DNA of 21,157 bases, taken from Nemertoderma westbladi (Eukaryota; Xenacoelomorpha; Nemertodermatida; Nemertodermatidae). The notes below the pieces were generated by a model. That model had not been told where the DNA came from. It searched no databases and worked only from the letters and a program-made list of their open reading frames with translations. Positions 1 to 8,216 of this stretch are shown here, piece by piece; positions within the stretch are counted from its first letter, which is position 1, and each line of letters begins with the position of its first letter. The stretch lies in contig JAUCBJ010001336.1 in assembly GCA_032718475.1 (NCBI GenBank), forward strand, positions 1 to 21,157. The letters are read 5' to 3'. Both the position numbers and the translations under genes were made by a program.

Positions 1-950
1 TCAAGTTATGTAAATTTCCATTTAGGGAATCCTATTGAAATTACTATTACTATGTATAATGAAAGGTCGATTATCTCCAAATATTTTTTTCATGAAATTG
101 TCAACTTCAAAACCCTACTACTTCTAAAATTTTTGAATAATTAGTCTGAAACTTTCTGTGGGTGTCTACATAGCCACCCTGCATAAAAGTATCAGACAAC
201 TTTTCGAAATTTTTTTTTAATAAAATTTAATACTATTTATAAAAAACCTAAAAATTAGCATAAATTTGCAGCGCCACCTAGCGGTGCAGAATTATTTTCA
301 CAAAATTTCACCTGATAGTTATGTTGCCCCATCTTTGATCTATCATATAAAAAAACTTTCATGTGATTAGGTTCAAAACTGTAAAAGCCTTAGGGTTTTA
401 AGCGCAACCAAGTTTTTTTTATTGTTAACTAGTATTAACTAATATTAAATAGCGAAAAAAAAATTATTTTTTCTGACCTGTCATGTAGAATAGCATCTTA
501 GGCACCTATATGCCAAATTTTAGCCAAAACCAAACAATTTTGAAACGCTGAGAGCGATAAAACGAAGAGTTGTCCGAAAATGGTGTACCCCCCCCCCCCC
601 CCCCCCCCCCTTAATTGAGGCAGGTATACCCTCGTATATTAATATTTTATGAAGTCTCGGAATAATTGTATGTTGAAGTAAAATTAATAATAGTGATATT
701 CCATTTAATATTATTTTTAATTTGTGCAATAAATCTAGTACACCCTATCTTAATAAAGGCTTTAGATTATAAACTGACTGACCCTCTATTTGTGAATTAT
801 CGACGCACTGTATATATAGTTCGAATATTATTTACATATCAGATTATATATAAGTATCAGTTTATCATGTCAGTTTAGTCGATTGAGGTTATTGTCGCAT
901 AATTTATAAGTAGAAAAGGGAAGAAATCCGCGAAAAGATCGCGTTTGCAG
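1..950. other. AT-rich non-coding stretch with a long C run
   Basis: I see no gene here. Short open frames have no recognisable motifs. The stretch holds a CTCF-like motif near 269-287 and an uninterrupted run of 23 C at 588-610, just after the phrase GTTGTCCGAAAATGGTGTA. The block ending at the C run could be the edge of an interspersed repeat, but no terminal repeat or target duplication is visible. Confidence 0.5.
588..610. repeat. poly-C homopolymer, 23 bp
   Basis: Twenty-three consecutive C residues, followed by TTAATTGAGG. Runs of this length are prone to replication slippage and sequencing error, so the exact length is uncertain. Confidence 0.9.
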
Positions 951-951
951 T

Positions 952-1135
952 TGTGATAAAAAGTCTAAACAAGACCAAATGCATGTTTTATTAAGATGCC
1001 CCGTTAACTAAGCACGTACGCAATTGTAAATAGTACAATAATTTAATCTTTACAAACATGAAGTGCTTCTTGAATGATACTAATATAAGGAATGCAAGTA
1101 GGGCTGTTTACACTATTTTAAATAAGTTCAAATAA
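952..1135 (+). pseudogene. Possible relic of a LINE reverse-transcriptase C-terminus
   Basis: Two short reading stretches in different frames look like the end of a non-LTR ORF2. At 952-1011 the frame reads a Cys, then QDQMHVLLRCP, which resembles the C-terminal Cys/His knuckle of many LINEs (pattern C..., MH.L..CP). At 1058-1135 another frame reads FLNDTNIRNASRAV and ends NKFK-stop, similar to the helical tail after that knuckle. The frames are interrupted between the two. No upstream RT core is visible, so this would be a small decayed remnant. It could also be chance similarity. Confidence 0.3.
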
Positions 1136-1234
1136 ATTTAGATATTGTGCTTATTGATTTCTAATTAGTTACTGTTTTATATTACACTACACTACGCAAT
1201 GAATAATTAATCCGTTAATCATTTACAAAGCAGT

Positions 1235-1860
1235 AGTCAGGTCAGGTATTCTAGGTCATTGATCAAGAAAACTTGCCACCTCCATGCAGCATAAAGGAGG
1301 TGCCATCTGTAGCTGCACAGACCCTCTTACTAGGGCAAATCTGGTCCTGTAACTAGGACCCCCTTCGTTCTGGGATAATGACGCCCTTGGTCCTGGATTA
1401 AGGACCCATATACTTGGCAGTAGGGGTATATGGCCTGGCCAGACAGATGGTGATCTACCAATGGCTGGTCAGGAGTAGAGTGTTCCTATGTCCACTCTGA
1501 GTGCACTTCACTGCGACCTGCACCTGGCAGCAGGGGTACATGGCATAACCCAGGAGATATGGACCTCATATCTGACTCCGTAATGCCGGCCACTAGAGGC
1601 CAGTGGAATTACCGGACATAATCGGCCTCACAGGCGTCAGTTATCCCCTGACCGGCAGCCTGTCTCACCCCCTACTGGAGAGAGAGAGCAGCCAACAATT
1701 CTTTGAGTCCCTTTTCTGATGGCCTTTCTGGTCCAAACCATGGGACACCAGGGGGGCCAGATTGTGAGGAGGAGAGGGATTCTGGAGTTGGAGGCTACTC
1801 TCATGTTCCACTCTGACCAACAAAGCCATTGGTGAATCTGAGGCAAGTCACTAGACTAGC
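1235..1860 (+). other. 5' region of RTE-like copy 1
   Basis: This segment is richer in G and C than its surroundings and runs directly into the EEP relic. It contains repeated phrases such as GGCAGTAGGGGTATATGGC and GGCAGCAGGGGTACATGGC, about 115 bp apart. I see no intact ORF. It is most simply the 5' untranslated or ORF-poor region of the element. The other RTE copies in the window are 5'-truncated, so there is nothing here to align it with. Confidence 0.45.
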
Positions 1861-2309
1861 CTCAGTAAACACCCTAACACTCGGGTCCCAATGCGACAAG
1901 GTGAGCTGACTGCCTTGGCAGATATGCTTTCTCTTAGCGCAGTGGGTGTTCAAGAGCACATAATGCAGACTGGACAGACTGATGAGGTTCTGATTAAGGA
2001 CATGGGGGGCGGTTGGCGACTCGCCCTTGCGTCAGCATATGATAGTGACAATGGTGGAATTTGTCTATTGATGAATCCAACTGCACATGCAGCTTTGGAC
2101 AAAATATCCAAATCTCTAATCGCATCATCCATTGCCATTTCTCATGTTCTGGAAGACTGGCTAAGAAGTTCCCTAAGGTGGTTCTGATTGTGTGCTACTC
2201 TCCAACTAGTGTTGCCCCTGTAGAGGAGGTGGAAAATTTCTACCACAATCTACAAGCAGCTACTGATGGAGTGGATCAGCATGCATTCTTAACATTCCTG
2301 GGAGACTAA
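1860..2309 (+). pseudogene. Broken EEP endonuclease domain of RTE-like LINE
   Basis: The frame from 1891 reads RQGELTALADMLSLSAVGVQ then EH, which resembles the early strand-helix and the GIQEH motif of retrotransposon apurinic endonucleases. The frame then shifts at about 2120. The frame ending at 2309 continues with KVVLIVCYSPTS and ends FLGD, matching the family's YAPT and GDFN regions. In this family the domain nicks target DNA to prime reverse transcription. The catalytic tail after GD is missing: the sequence jumps directly into RT (TNRASGVDGVP) at about 2310, so the end of EEP and the linker have been deleted. This is not a functional enzyme. Confidence 0.65.
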
Positions 2310-2790
2310 GACCAATCGTGCCAGTGGAGTAGATGGTGTTCCCCCTGAGGTCTTTAAAATGCCTGAGTGTTTAAAGCTCATCTACTCCATCATAGTAGGC
2401 ATGTACCGAACAACAAGAGTCCCACAAGAAATGAAAACAAAGAAGTTGGTGCCAGTTCCCAAGAAGGGTAACCTAACACTCTATGGTTCTTTTCGGGGAA
2501 CTCATTGATCGCGATTGCTGCAAAGCTATACAATAGAATTCTATTAAATCGCATCAGGGATCCCATTGAGAGACTGCTCCGTGGAAATCAGAATGGGTTC
2601 CGTAAAGGTCATGGGACCATGGAGCCAATTTTGGCACTTAGAAGGATAATTGAAGAGTTATCAAAAAAGAAACACAGGCATCTGGCTGTTATCTATGTTG
2701 ACTTCTTCAAGGCCTTTGATTCAGTATGTTCAGCATACTTTCATTATATGGGATTCGTGATGAAATTATTTCAGCAATCAGATAATATAT
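2310..2790 (+). pseudogene. RT N-terminal half of RTE-like copy 1
   Basis: It opens with ASGVDGVPPEVFK, the conserved RT entry motif, then VPVPKKGN, a finger segment, GNQNGFRKG, and VIYVDFFKAFDSV, where the first Asp is a catalytic metal ligand (RT block A). Frames change near 2500. There is a deletion near 2727, where about 11 bases present in the copy at 19035 are missing. The reading is cut at 2798 by the inserted transposon and resumes at 7230. The segment is a non-functional relic. Confidence 0.75.
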
Positions 2791-2837
2791 GATGGTTCGG
2801 AAGCAGGACAATTCGGTCCCAAAACATGCATATTAAT

Positions 2838-2942
2838 GGGACCGGATTGTCCGGGACCGAATTGTCCGGGACCGAATTGTCCGGGATCGAATGGTCCGGG
2901 ATCGAATGGTCCGGGATCGAATGGTCCGGGATCGAATGGTCC
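2838..2942. repeat. 15-bp satellite array, left end of foldback-like element (7 copies)
   Basis: Seven head-to-tail copies of a 15-bp unit. The first three are GGGACCG(A/G)ATTGTCC and the last four are GGGATCGAATGGTCC, so the variants are clustered as expected from local duplication. A single inverted unit (GGACAATTCGGTCCC) lies at the element tip, separated by AAAACATGCATATTAAT. The translated proline/glycine-rich ORF over this array is an artefact of its 15-bp period. Confidence 0.9.
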
Positions 2943-2969
2943 GGGAACACATTTAATTGGTACTACTGT

Positions 2970-3442
2970 ACTATATAATGGTGAATGTTCTAGAACCTTA
3001 ATAGATATTATTATATGGTAGCTAGTGTTTTTTTTTACTAGCTAGTATTTTTTTGAAAATAAAAAAAATTTTACTTTTTTTAGATAACATTATTAGTTAT
3101 GGTAGCTATTATGGTGTTATTATGTAGCTTGTGAATTATTTACTAGCTAATAATAGTATGTATTTAAAATGTGTAAAACTGATGTTTTTTATATATTGCG
3201 TATGTAGGCCTATACTGTATGTGTTGTTGGTTGGTTAACAAGCCAAATTATTATCTTAGATACTGTAATAGCTTGATCTCATTCAGGGACTGTTATAATA
3301 TCAGCAATATTTTTGGTAATTAATATAATCAGCAACAGTTTAGGCCTAATTCTGAAATATCAATGTTTTCACAAGATTTTTTATAATTTCAGTGAAATGC
3401 TAGCTAGTAAAAAAACACTACCTACACCTTAATAAATAATAT
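2970..3442. other. Left interior of foldback-like element
   Basis: No gene is seen here. GAATGTTCTAGAAC and TATGGTAGCTAGTGTT near 2983-3030 recur inverted near 6848-6905. The motif CTAGCTAGTA also recurs inverted near 3402-3412, so this half has its own internal inverted repeat. The rest is AT-rich filler. Confidence 0.6.
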
Positions 3443-3454
3443 CGTGGGGCGGGT

Positions 3455-3715
3455 GGTAAAACGTCCTAAGTCAAATTTTCTCAAAATTCATGTTTTGAGT
3501 GAATCGGGTATAAAATTGAATTTCCCTCCTTTCTACCAAAGGATTAGTGATAAAATAACAGTTTAACGGAGTTATTTGCAAATTTTCAGTTGTCCTAAGT
3601 TAAGGCTACGGATGGTAAAACGTCCTAACTTTATACTTAAGGTGGTAAGTTGTCCTAAGTCGAAAAAACGATTACAAATAACGAATTAAAAGTGAAACAT
3701 AGGACGTTTTGTCAC
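3455..3715. repeat. Left subterminal motif array of nested transposon
   Basis: Copies of a GGTAAAACGTCCTAAGTC-like motif occur at about 3455-3472 (within the TIR), 3587-3600 (GTTGTCCTAAGT), 3611-3629, and 3641-3661, all on the plus strand. An inverted version (ACATAGGACGTTTTGTCAC) lies at 3697-3715. Arrays of this kind near transposon ends commonly serve as transposase binding sites. That role is inferred. Confidence 0.75.
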
Positions 3716-4126
3716 GTTAAAGGTCAGTCCAGACAGGAGTTCCATTACTATTAATAGTTAGTATTTATTTTGTTGCTGAACAGCATTTAGTGATTCCAGA
3801 AAGACCAAAATGTCGCAATGTTTAGTAAGTATTCTAGACAGAACTAATTCAAGATTAATACTGATCAATTCTTTATATAACTTTTATAAAAGCCTGGAAG
3901 AACTACTGAGCTCATTTGACCTAGTACAGTAATACTGTAGTAGTAAGTAGTACATAGTGTGAGGGCAAACAATACTGTTATAAATGTATTGGTAGAGTAA
4001 TAGTGGTTTTCTCTTTATTGGTTAAATTATCCTTATACATTTAATATGTTAGGTGTTAGCTCTATAATAGAGTTTTATTAGAACCTCGAGTTAGTCAGAT
4101 ACTACTACAGCACACAATATTAGACT

Positions 4127-5932
4127 ATGAGTGGTAAGAGGTATAACAGTAGAGAGGCTCTACAAATATTAATGAATGAATCTGATTGTCCCGAGTTTGA
4201 CAATTTTGGAGATTTAGAAGTCATGGATATCGATAATTCAAATGATAACATCGATGACTTACGAGATCTGGAAATAATGAATGTTTTTGATAACAGTAAT
4301 GCAATACATATTTCGCCACCAATGATAGAGGAAGATGGTAACATGGTGAAAAGTTTTGAAGATCCAGATATCATGGATAATTCATTTAATAACTTGATCA
4401 ATGAAATAGGAGATGTAGAAAGTATGGATGATGTTGATAAGGATAACATTGAATACCTGAATATATTAATAGAAAACGAAAATATTCGAATTTCACCAAC
4501 AATGTCGGAAGTTGGAAACATTGTGAATAATGTTGATCATAGCTATGCTAGCCCCAAAAGTAAATCAGACCGTGGAAGACGATTAAAGCCGAAATACGGA
4601 AGGCATACTGTTAAATATCTAAGAACAAATAATAAGAGAGCTAAACTTAAAGGCTTGGCATATAGGAAAAAGAGAGGTAAGGGGAATATAGTGGCTCCAA
4701 AATCTGTGGTTGAGCTCAAGGATAATTTTTGTTGTAAACGGCTTATGTGTGTTGACAAATTTTCACCAGAACAAAGGCAAGTAATTTTCGAAGAATTCTA
4801 CGATCTCGGAAGTAGTAATGAAAAATATGCCTGGGTTGTTTCTCATTCAAAGATAATTCCTAAAAAAAGTGGAATAGTGACACTTGAACTGCGCAAGAGA
4901 CGTCAAAGAATAGATAAACGTTTATTCTTTATCCAGAGTGGGTTGGAGGTAGAAGTATGTAAACCATTCTTCCTTACTACATTGGGATACAAGGCATCAA
5001 ACAACAGGATACTAAAAACATGTATGATGAAGTCGTGCGAGAGTGAAAGTCGATTTTTGGACCACAGCTTTGAAGAAAGTGGGGATCGACGTGGTAAAAA
5101 AGCCCCACCAAACAAATTATCAGATAGTGATAGGTGCTATATACGACAACACATCGAGTCTTTTCCATCATTACCATCACACTATGCTCGCAAAGGTACA
5201 AACAGGCTATATTACCAAGGAGATTTAACTCAGAAACGGATGATTGACGACTATAAATCAAAGTGCATGAAAGATGGGGTCAAGGTTCGCTGTGAAAGAG
5301 TATACAGAGATATTTTTAATAATGAGTACAATATTGGATTTCATAATCCTCGCAAGGATGATTGTGCAAAATGTGCAGTGGAATTTATATTGAAGGGTGA
5401 CGAAAGAGATCGTTATGTTAAAGAAGTAAAGGAACCCCACTTAGAACTGCATCATCAATGCCAAGCAGAAAAGGAAAAGGACAAGGTGATTTCCAAACAA
5501 AATTTATCATTTCGGTCGGTAAATTTTGATCTACAGAGTGTATTGCAAGCTCCATGTAGCAATGTGTCAAGCTTCTATTATAAGGGGAAACTTCAGGTGT
5601 ACAACTTCACCATATACAACCAACGAAACCATGATGGTCATTGTTTTCTATGGGATGAAACAACTGGAGAACGTGGATCCAATGAACTAGCTAATTGTAT
5701 ATGGTGTTATATTAAGGGTCTTCCACCTGTGGTAAAACATTTAGCGACATTTAGTGATACTTGTGCAGGACAAAATCGGAACCAAAATCTTGCTGCTATG
5801 TGTTTGTACGCAGTCACACAAACATCATATGAGACAATTGATTTAAAGTATCTTGAAAGTGGACATAGCTATATGGAAGGGGACAGCATGCACTCCGCAA
5901 TAGAGTATGCTAAATCTAATCAGGTAGTATAA
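4127..5932 (+). CDS. Putative DDE-type transposase, 601 residues, ended by an in-frame stop
   Basis: The ORF starts with ATG (MSGKRYNSREAL) and is the only long frame between the TIRs. Residues 1-145 are Asp/Glu/Asn-rich and look disordered. Residues 150-187 are strongly basic (RGRRLKPK, YRKKRGKG), consistent with DNA binding or nuclear import. The core follows. NNEYNIGFHNPRKDDCAKC carries a Cys pair. VNFDLQSVL has Asp468, FSDTCAGQNRN has Asp544, and LESGHSYMEGD has Glu577 with further acids to residue 593. Acidic residues in this order suggest an RNase-H-fold DDE catalytic triad. I have seen this GQNRN/ESGHS protein type annotated as uncharacterised in invertebrate genomes. The stop at 5930-5932 appears premature because family-like sequence continues in frame. 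No intron is needed for the main frame. Confidence 0.75.
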   Translation: MSGKRYNSREALQILMNESDCPEFDNFGDLEVMDIDNSNDNIDDLRDLEIMNVFDNSNAIHISPPMIEEDGNMVKSFEDPDIMDNSFNNLINEIGDVESMDDVDKDNIEYLNILIENENIRISPTMSEVGNIVNNVDHSYASPKSKSDRGRRLKPKYGRHTVKYLRTNNKRAKLKGLAYRKKRGKGNIVAPKSVVELKDNFCCKRLMCVDKFSPEQRQVIFEEFYDLGSSNEKYAWVVSHSKIIPKKSGIVTLELRKRRQRIDKRLFFIQSGLEVEVCKPFFLTTLGYKASNNRILKTCMMKSCESESRFLDHSFEESGDRRGKKAPPNKLSDSDRCYIRQHIESFPSLPSHYARKGTNRLYYQGDLTQKRMIDDYKSKCMKDGVKVRCERVYRDIFNNEYNIGFHNPRKDDCAKCAVEFILKGDERDRYVKEVKEPHLELHHQCQAEKEKDKVISKQNLSFRSVNFDLQSVLQAPCSNVSSFYYKGKLQVYNFTIYNQRNHDGHCFLWDETTGERGSNELANCIWCYIKGLPPVVKHLATFSDTCAGQNRNQNLAAMCLYAVTQTSYETIDLKYLESGHSYMEGDSMHSAIEYAKSNQVV

Positions 5933-6445
5933 GTTCCTAATGATTGGACAAATATAATTCTAGGAGCGAGGCGAAATAATCCATATAAGATCACTTGGTT
6001 AAAACAAAGTGATATCTACGATTTCAAGAAACTATGTAAGGTTCTTATTGTTAACCGTCGTGTAATAAGTGATATTAGTGTCAATGATACAGTTGAAAAA
6101 CAGATCAGTGTGGAGGTTGGTGTAGGGAATGGTGGACAGGTGAATGGTGAACGAAGGTGTGAACGAATAGGTGAATGTAGTGGTGAACAGGTCGTTGAAA
6201 AAAGGGGTGGATTTATTGGTGGAAGGAGTGGTGAACAGGTCATTGAAGAAAGGGGTGGATGTATTGGTGGACAGAGTTGTGAACAGGTCATTGAAGAAAG
6301 GGGTGGATGTATTAGTGGACGGAGTGGTGAACAGGTCGTTGAAGAAAGGGTTGGATGTATTGGTGGACGGAGTGGTGAACAGGTCGTTGAACAAAGGGGT
6401 GGATGTATTGGTGTATTGCGAAACTTCATGGAAAAAAGTTTGTAA
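5933..6445 (+). pseudogene. In-frame C-terminal continuation of the transposase
   Basis: Directly after the TAA at 5930-5932 the same frame stays open for 170 codons to the stop at 6443-6445. It begins VPNDWTNIILGARRNNPYK, a Trp-containing segment that fits the end of this protein type, and then runs into five 16-residue repeats. The simplest reading is one nonsense mutation in a frame of about 773 codons. A spliced or read-through product is possible: CAG followed by GTAGTA at 5918-5926 resembles a weak donor site. The final stop lies in the first copy of the right subterminal motif. Confidence 0.65.
6182..6421 (+). repeat. 48-bp coding minisatellite, 5 copies
   Basis: Units start at 6182, 6230, 6278, 6326 and 6374. 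Each encodes a 16-residue motif close to GEQVVEERGGCIGGRS in the transposase frame. The last copy ends in GVLR. The period is a multiple of three and the frame is kept in all copies. Minus-strand and third-frame ORFs across this block are by-products of the repeat. Confidence 0.9.
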
Positions 6446-6568
6446 AATGTCCTATGTCGCATAAATATTTTAGTTGGTAAAACGTCCTATGTTATAAACA
6501 TAAAAAATATTGGTTATAAAATGTCCTATGTCGCATTAAAATATAAATTGGTAAAACGTCCTATGTTG
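6441..6568. repeat. Right subterminal motif array of nested transposon
   Basis: Four plus-strand copies of TAAAA(C/T)GTCCTATGT lie at about 6442-6463, 6474-6494, 6511-6534 and 6549-6568. They mostly end in CGCAT or TGCA. They face the same way as the left array, while the right TIR (6734-6763) is inverted. The first copy overlaps the transposase-frame stop codon. Confidence 0.75.
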
Positions 6569-6946
6569 CAAATTTGTCAAAAAGCCCTACAAGGAGACAG
6601 TTTATCTGTATTTCTGGTATCAGAAAACGATTCAACACCCTTTTAAAGTTAGAAAGAGAAATAAAACCGTGTAAATGTGCATTTTTGTTAAAATAGTAAA
6701 CAAAAAACGTGTTTTCTCAGAACAACTTTTTTAGACTTAGGACGTTTTACCACCCGCCCCACGATATATAATATTGTTCTCAACACTTACCAATAACAAA
6801 AATTAAAAAAAGTACAGTATTTTTAATATTTCAAAAAATTCTAGCTAGTAAATAACACTAGCTACCATAAAAAAAATATCTCTACTAATGTTCTAGAACA
6901 TTCAACAATATCAAAAAAGCACTAAAAAGCTGCTATCAGGAACCGG

Positions 6947-7215
6947 ACAATTCGGTCCCGGACAATTGGTCCTGGACAATTCGGTCCCGGACTATTCGGT
7001 CCCGGATAATTCGGTCCCGGACAATTCGGTCCTGGACAATTCGGTCCCAGACAATTCGGTCCCGGACAATTCGGTCCTAGGACAATTCGGTCCCGGACAA
7101 TTCCGTCCCATTTATTTAGTGTTTTGGGACCGAATTGTCCGGACCGAATTGTCCGGGACCGAATTGTCCGGGACCGAATTGTCCGGGACCGAATTGTCCG
7201 GGACCGAATTGTCCT
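6947..7215. repeat. Opposed 15-bp satellite arrays, right end of foldback-like element
   Basis: About eleven copies of GGACAATTCGGTCCC fill 6947-7109. A spacer of about 18 bp (ATTTATTTAGTGTTTTG) follows, then about six copies in the opposite orientation (GGGACCGAATTGTCC) fill 7127-7215. The two arrays could pair into a large hairpin. Individual units differ by single bases and a few indels, including a one-base change at CCTAGGAC. ORFs reading DNSVPDNSVP and CPGPNCPGPN are artefacts of this array. Confidence 0.9.
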
Positions 7216-7229
7216 ACTTCCGATGGTTC

Positions 7230-8190
7230 GACAACATTGTGTCTACTGTTGATGGTGACACAGAACCAATTGAAGTGTTATGGGGCATCCTCCAGGGAGA
7301 CACACTTGCACCATTCTTGTTCATAATTGTGGTTGTGTATGTTCTACGCATGTCCTTAGATCACTATAATGATGATGGGGTGATGATAACTCCACCTACT
7401 GACTCCAGAAGTCGAGGAAATCCTGCCAAGTACCTAACTGATCTAGACTTTGCTGATGACTTAGGAATACTCTCAGAATCACTAGAGGGAGCCCAACGGC
7501 TCCTAGGCTCATTAAAACAGGCTGCTTCTAGTTTTGGTCTTTTTATCAGCAAGTCTCTGAACGAGTGAGCATAAGCTCAAAGGATGGTATGCTTGAGCAT
7601 GTGGACGACTTCTGTTACCTGGGATCATGGATCTGGAAGTCAGGCGAGGACCTTCGAATACGAAAGGCAAAGGCATGGGCAGCCTTGAATAGGCTTTCCA
7701 GGATTTGGAAGTCACCGAGATTTAATCGGAAACTTAAGGTCCAATTATTTAGAGCAGCAGTAGTTCCAGTGCCCCTCTATGGGAGTCCATGCTGGGCTCT
7801 AACTGCTGAGGACACCAAATCTCTTGATGGAACATTCACAAGAATGCTATGCCGGGTTCATTGTGTCAAGTACAATGCACACATCTCCAACCAGACACTA
7901 TATAACATTGGAGGTGTCTCATTGGTTCCCCCAAGCTTGACACTAGAACAAAATCGCCTCCGCTTTGCAGGACATTGCTTTTGTCGTGAGGACCAGCCAG
8001 TGCATAATCTTGTACTTTGGCAGCCTCATGGAGTGAATAAGCATGGTGGACAGCCCATGACTTTCTTGAGACGCATCTTAAAGGACACTGGCCTTGAAGA
8101 TGCGGATGATCTAGCAAATGTCATGAGTGATAGGGAGGGGAGTTGTGGCGGCACAATTTTGTCGACAAGCCGGCACAGTATTCTTAAAAG
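7230..8190 (+). pseudogene. RT C-terminal half of RTE-like copy 1
   Basis: Reading resumes after the inserted element with VSTVDGDTEPIEVLWGILQG then DTLAP, the RT block B segment, and LDFADDLGIL, whose AspAsp pair is catalytic. A deletion of roughly 50 bases near 7550, relative to the copy at 19035, shifts the frame. From about 7565 another frame reads VDDFCYLGSWIWKSG, ALNRLSRIWKS, VPLYGSPCWALT, LRFAGHCF and [10 protein letters not shown], the conserved tail of RTE-type ORF2. A stretch near 8128 (GGGAGGGGAG) shifts the frame again near the end. The copy is inactive. Confidence 0.8.
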
Positions 8191-8216
8191 TGCAGCTGCA
8201 ATGCAGCATGCCGATC

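Larger units (their letters stand above)
3443..6763 (+). mobile_element. Nested DNA transposon with 30-bp TIRs and a transposase-like ORF
   Basis: The first 30 bases (3443-3472, starting CGTGGGGCGGGTGGTAAAAC) are the exact inverse of 6734-6763. ATAT lies directly outside both ends (3439-3442 and 6764-6767), consistent with a 4-bp target duplication. Because ATAT is palindromic, TA or a longer TIR is also possible. Subterminal arrays of a TAAAACGTCCTAWGT-type motif lie inside each end. The single long ORF, 4127-5932 plus its continuation to 6445, fills the middle. Length is 3321 bp. The 4-bp duplication and ORF style are reminiscent of Sola elements, but that assignment is tentative. Confidence 0.85.
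2799..7221. mobile_element. Foldback-like DNA transposon flanked by 8-bp repeat, host of a nested element
   Basis: The element begins GGAAGCAGGACAATTCGGTC and ends with the inverse of GGAAGTAGGACAATTCGGTC. It is flanked on both sides by GATGGTTC (2791-2798 and 7222-7229), which lies inside the RTE coding relic. The next base is G on both sides, so the duplication could be read as 8 or 9 bp. Without the inner element it is about 1.1 kb and has no credible transposase, so it is probably non-autonomous. Both ends carry 15-bp satellite arrays followed by inverted subterminal blocks sharing GAATGTTCTAGAAC and GGTAGCTAGTGTT. An 8-bp duplication is typical of hAT and some other superfamilies and 9 bp of Mutator-like elements. 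I cannot assign it further. Confidence 0.8.

Noticed and set aside
2836-3021. Gly/Pro/Asn-rich ORF reading CPGPNCPGPNCPG
   Set aside because: It is the translation of the 15-bp satellite at the transposon end; the period is a multiple of three, so it stays open by chance.
6016-6462. Minus-strand Ser/Thr/Pro-rich ORFs (148 and 120 residues)
   Set aside because: They are antisense readings of the 48-bp coding repeat and have no motifs of their own.
2838-7215. CRISPR-like array from regularly spaced repeats
   Set aside because: The 15-bp units are directly abutting with no spacers, there are no cas genes, and the setting is a eukaryotic transposon.
6966-7568. 200-residue ORF starting DNSVPDYSVPDNSVP
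   Set aside because: Its first part is satellite translation and its last part is the RTE RT relic; the join is the transposon insertion boundary, not a fusion gene.
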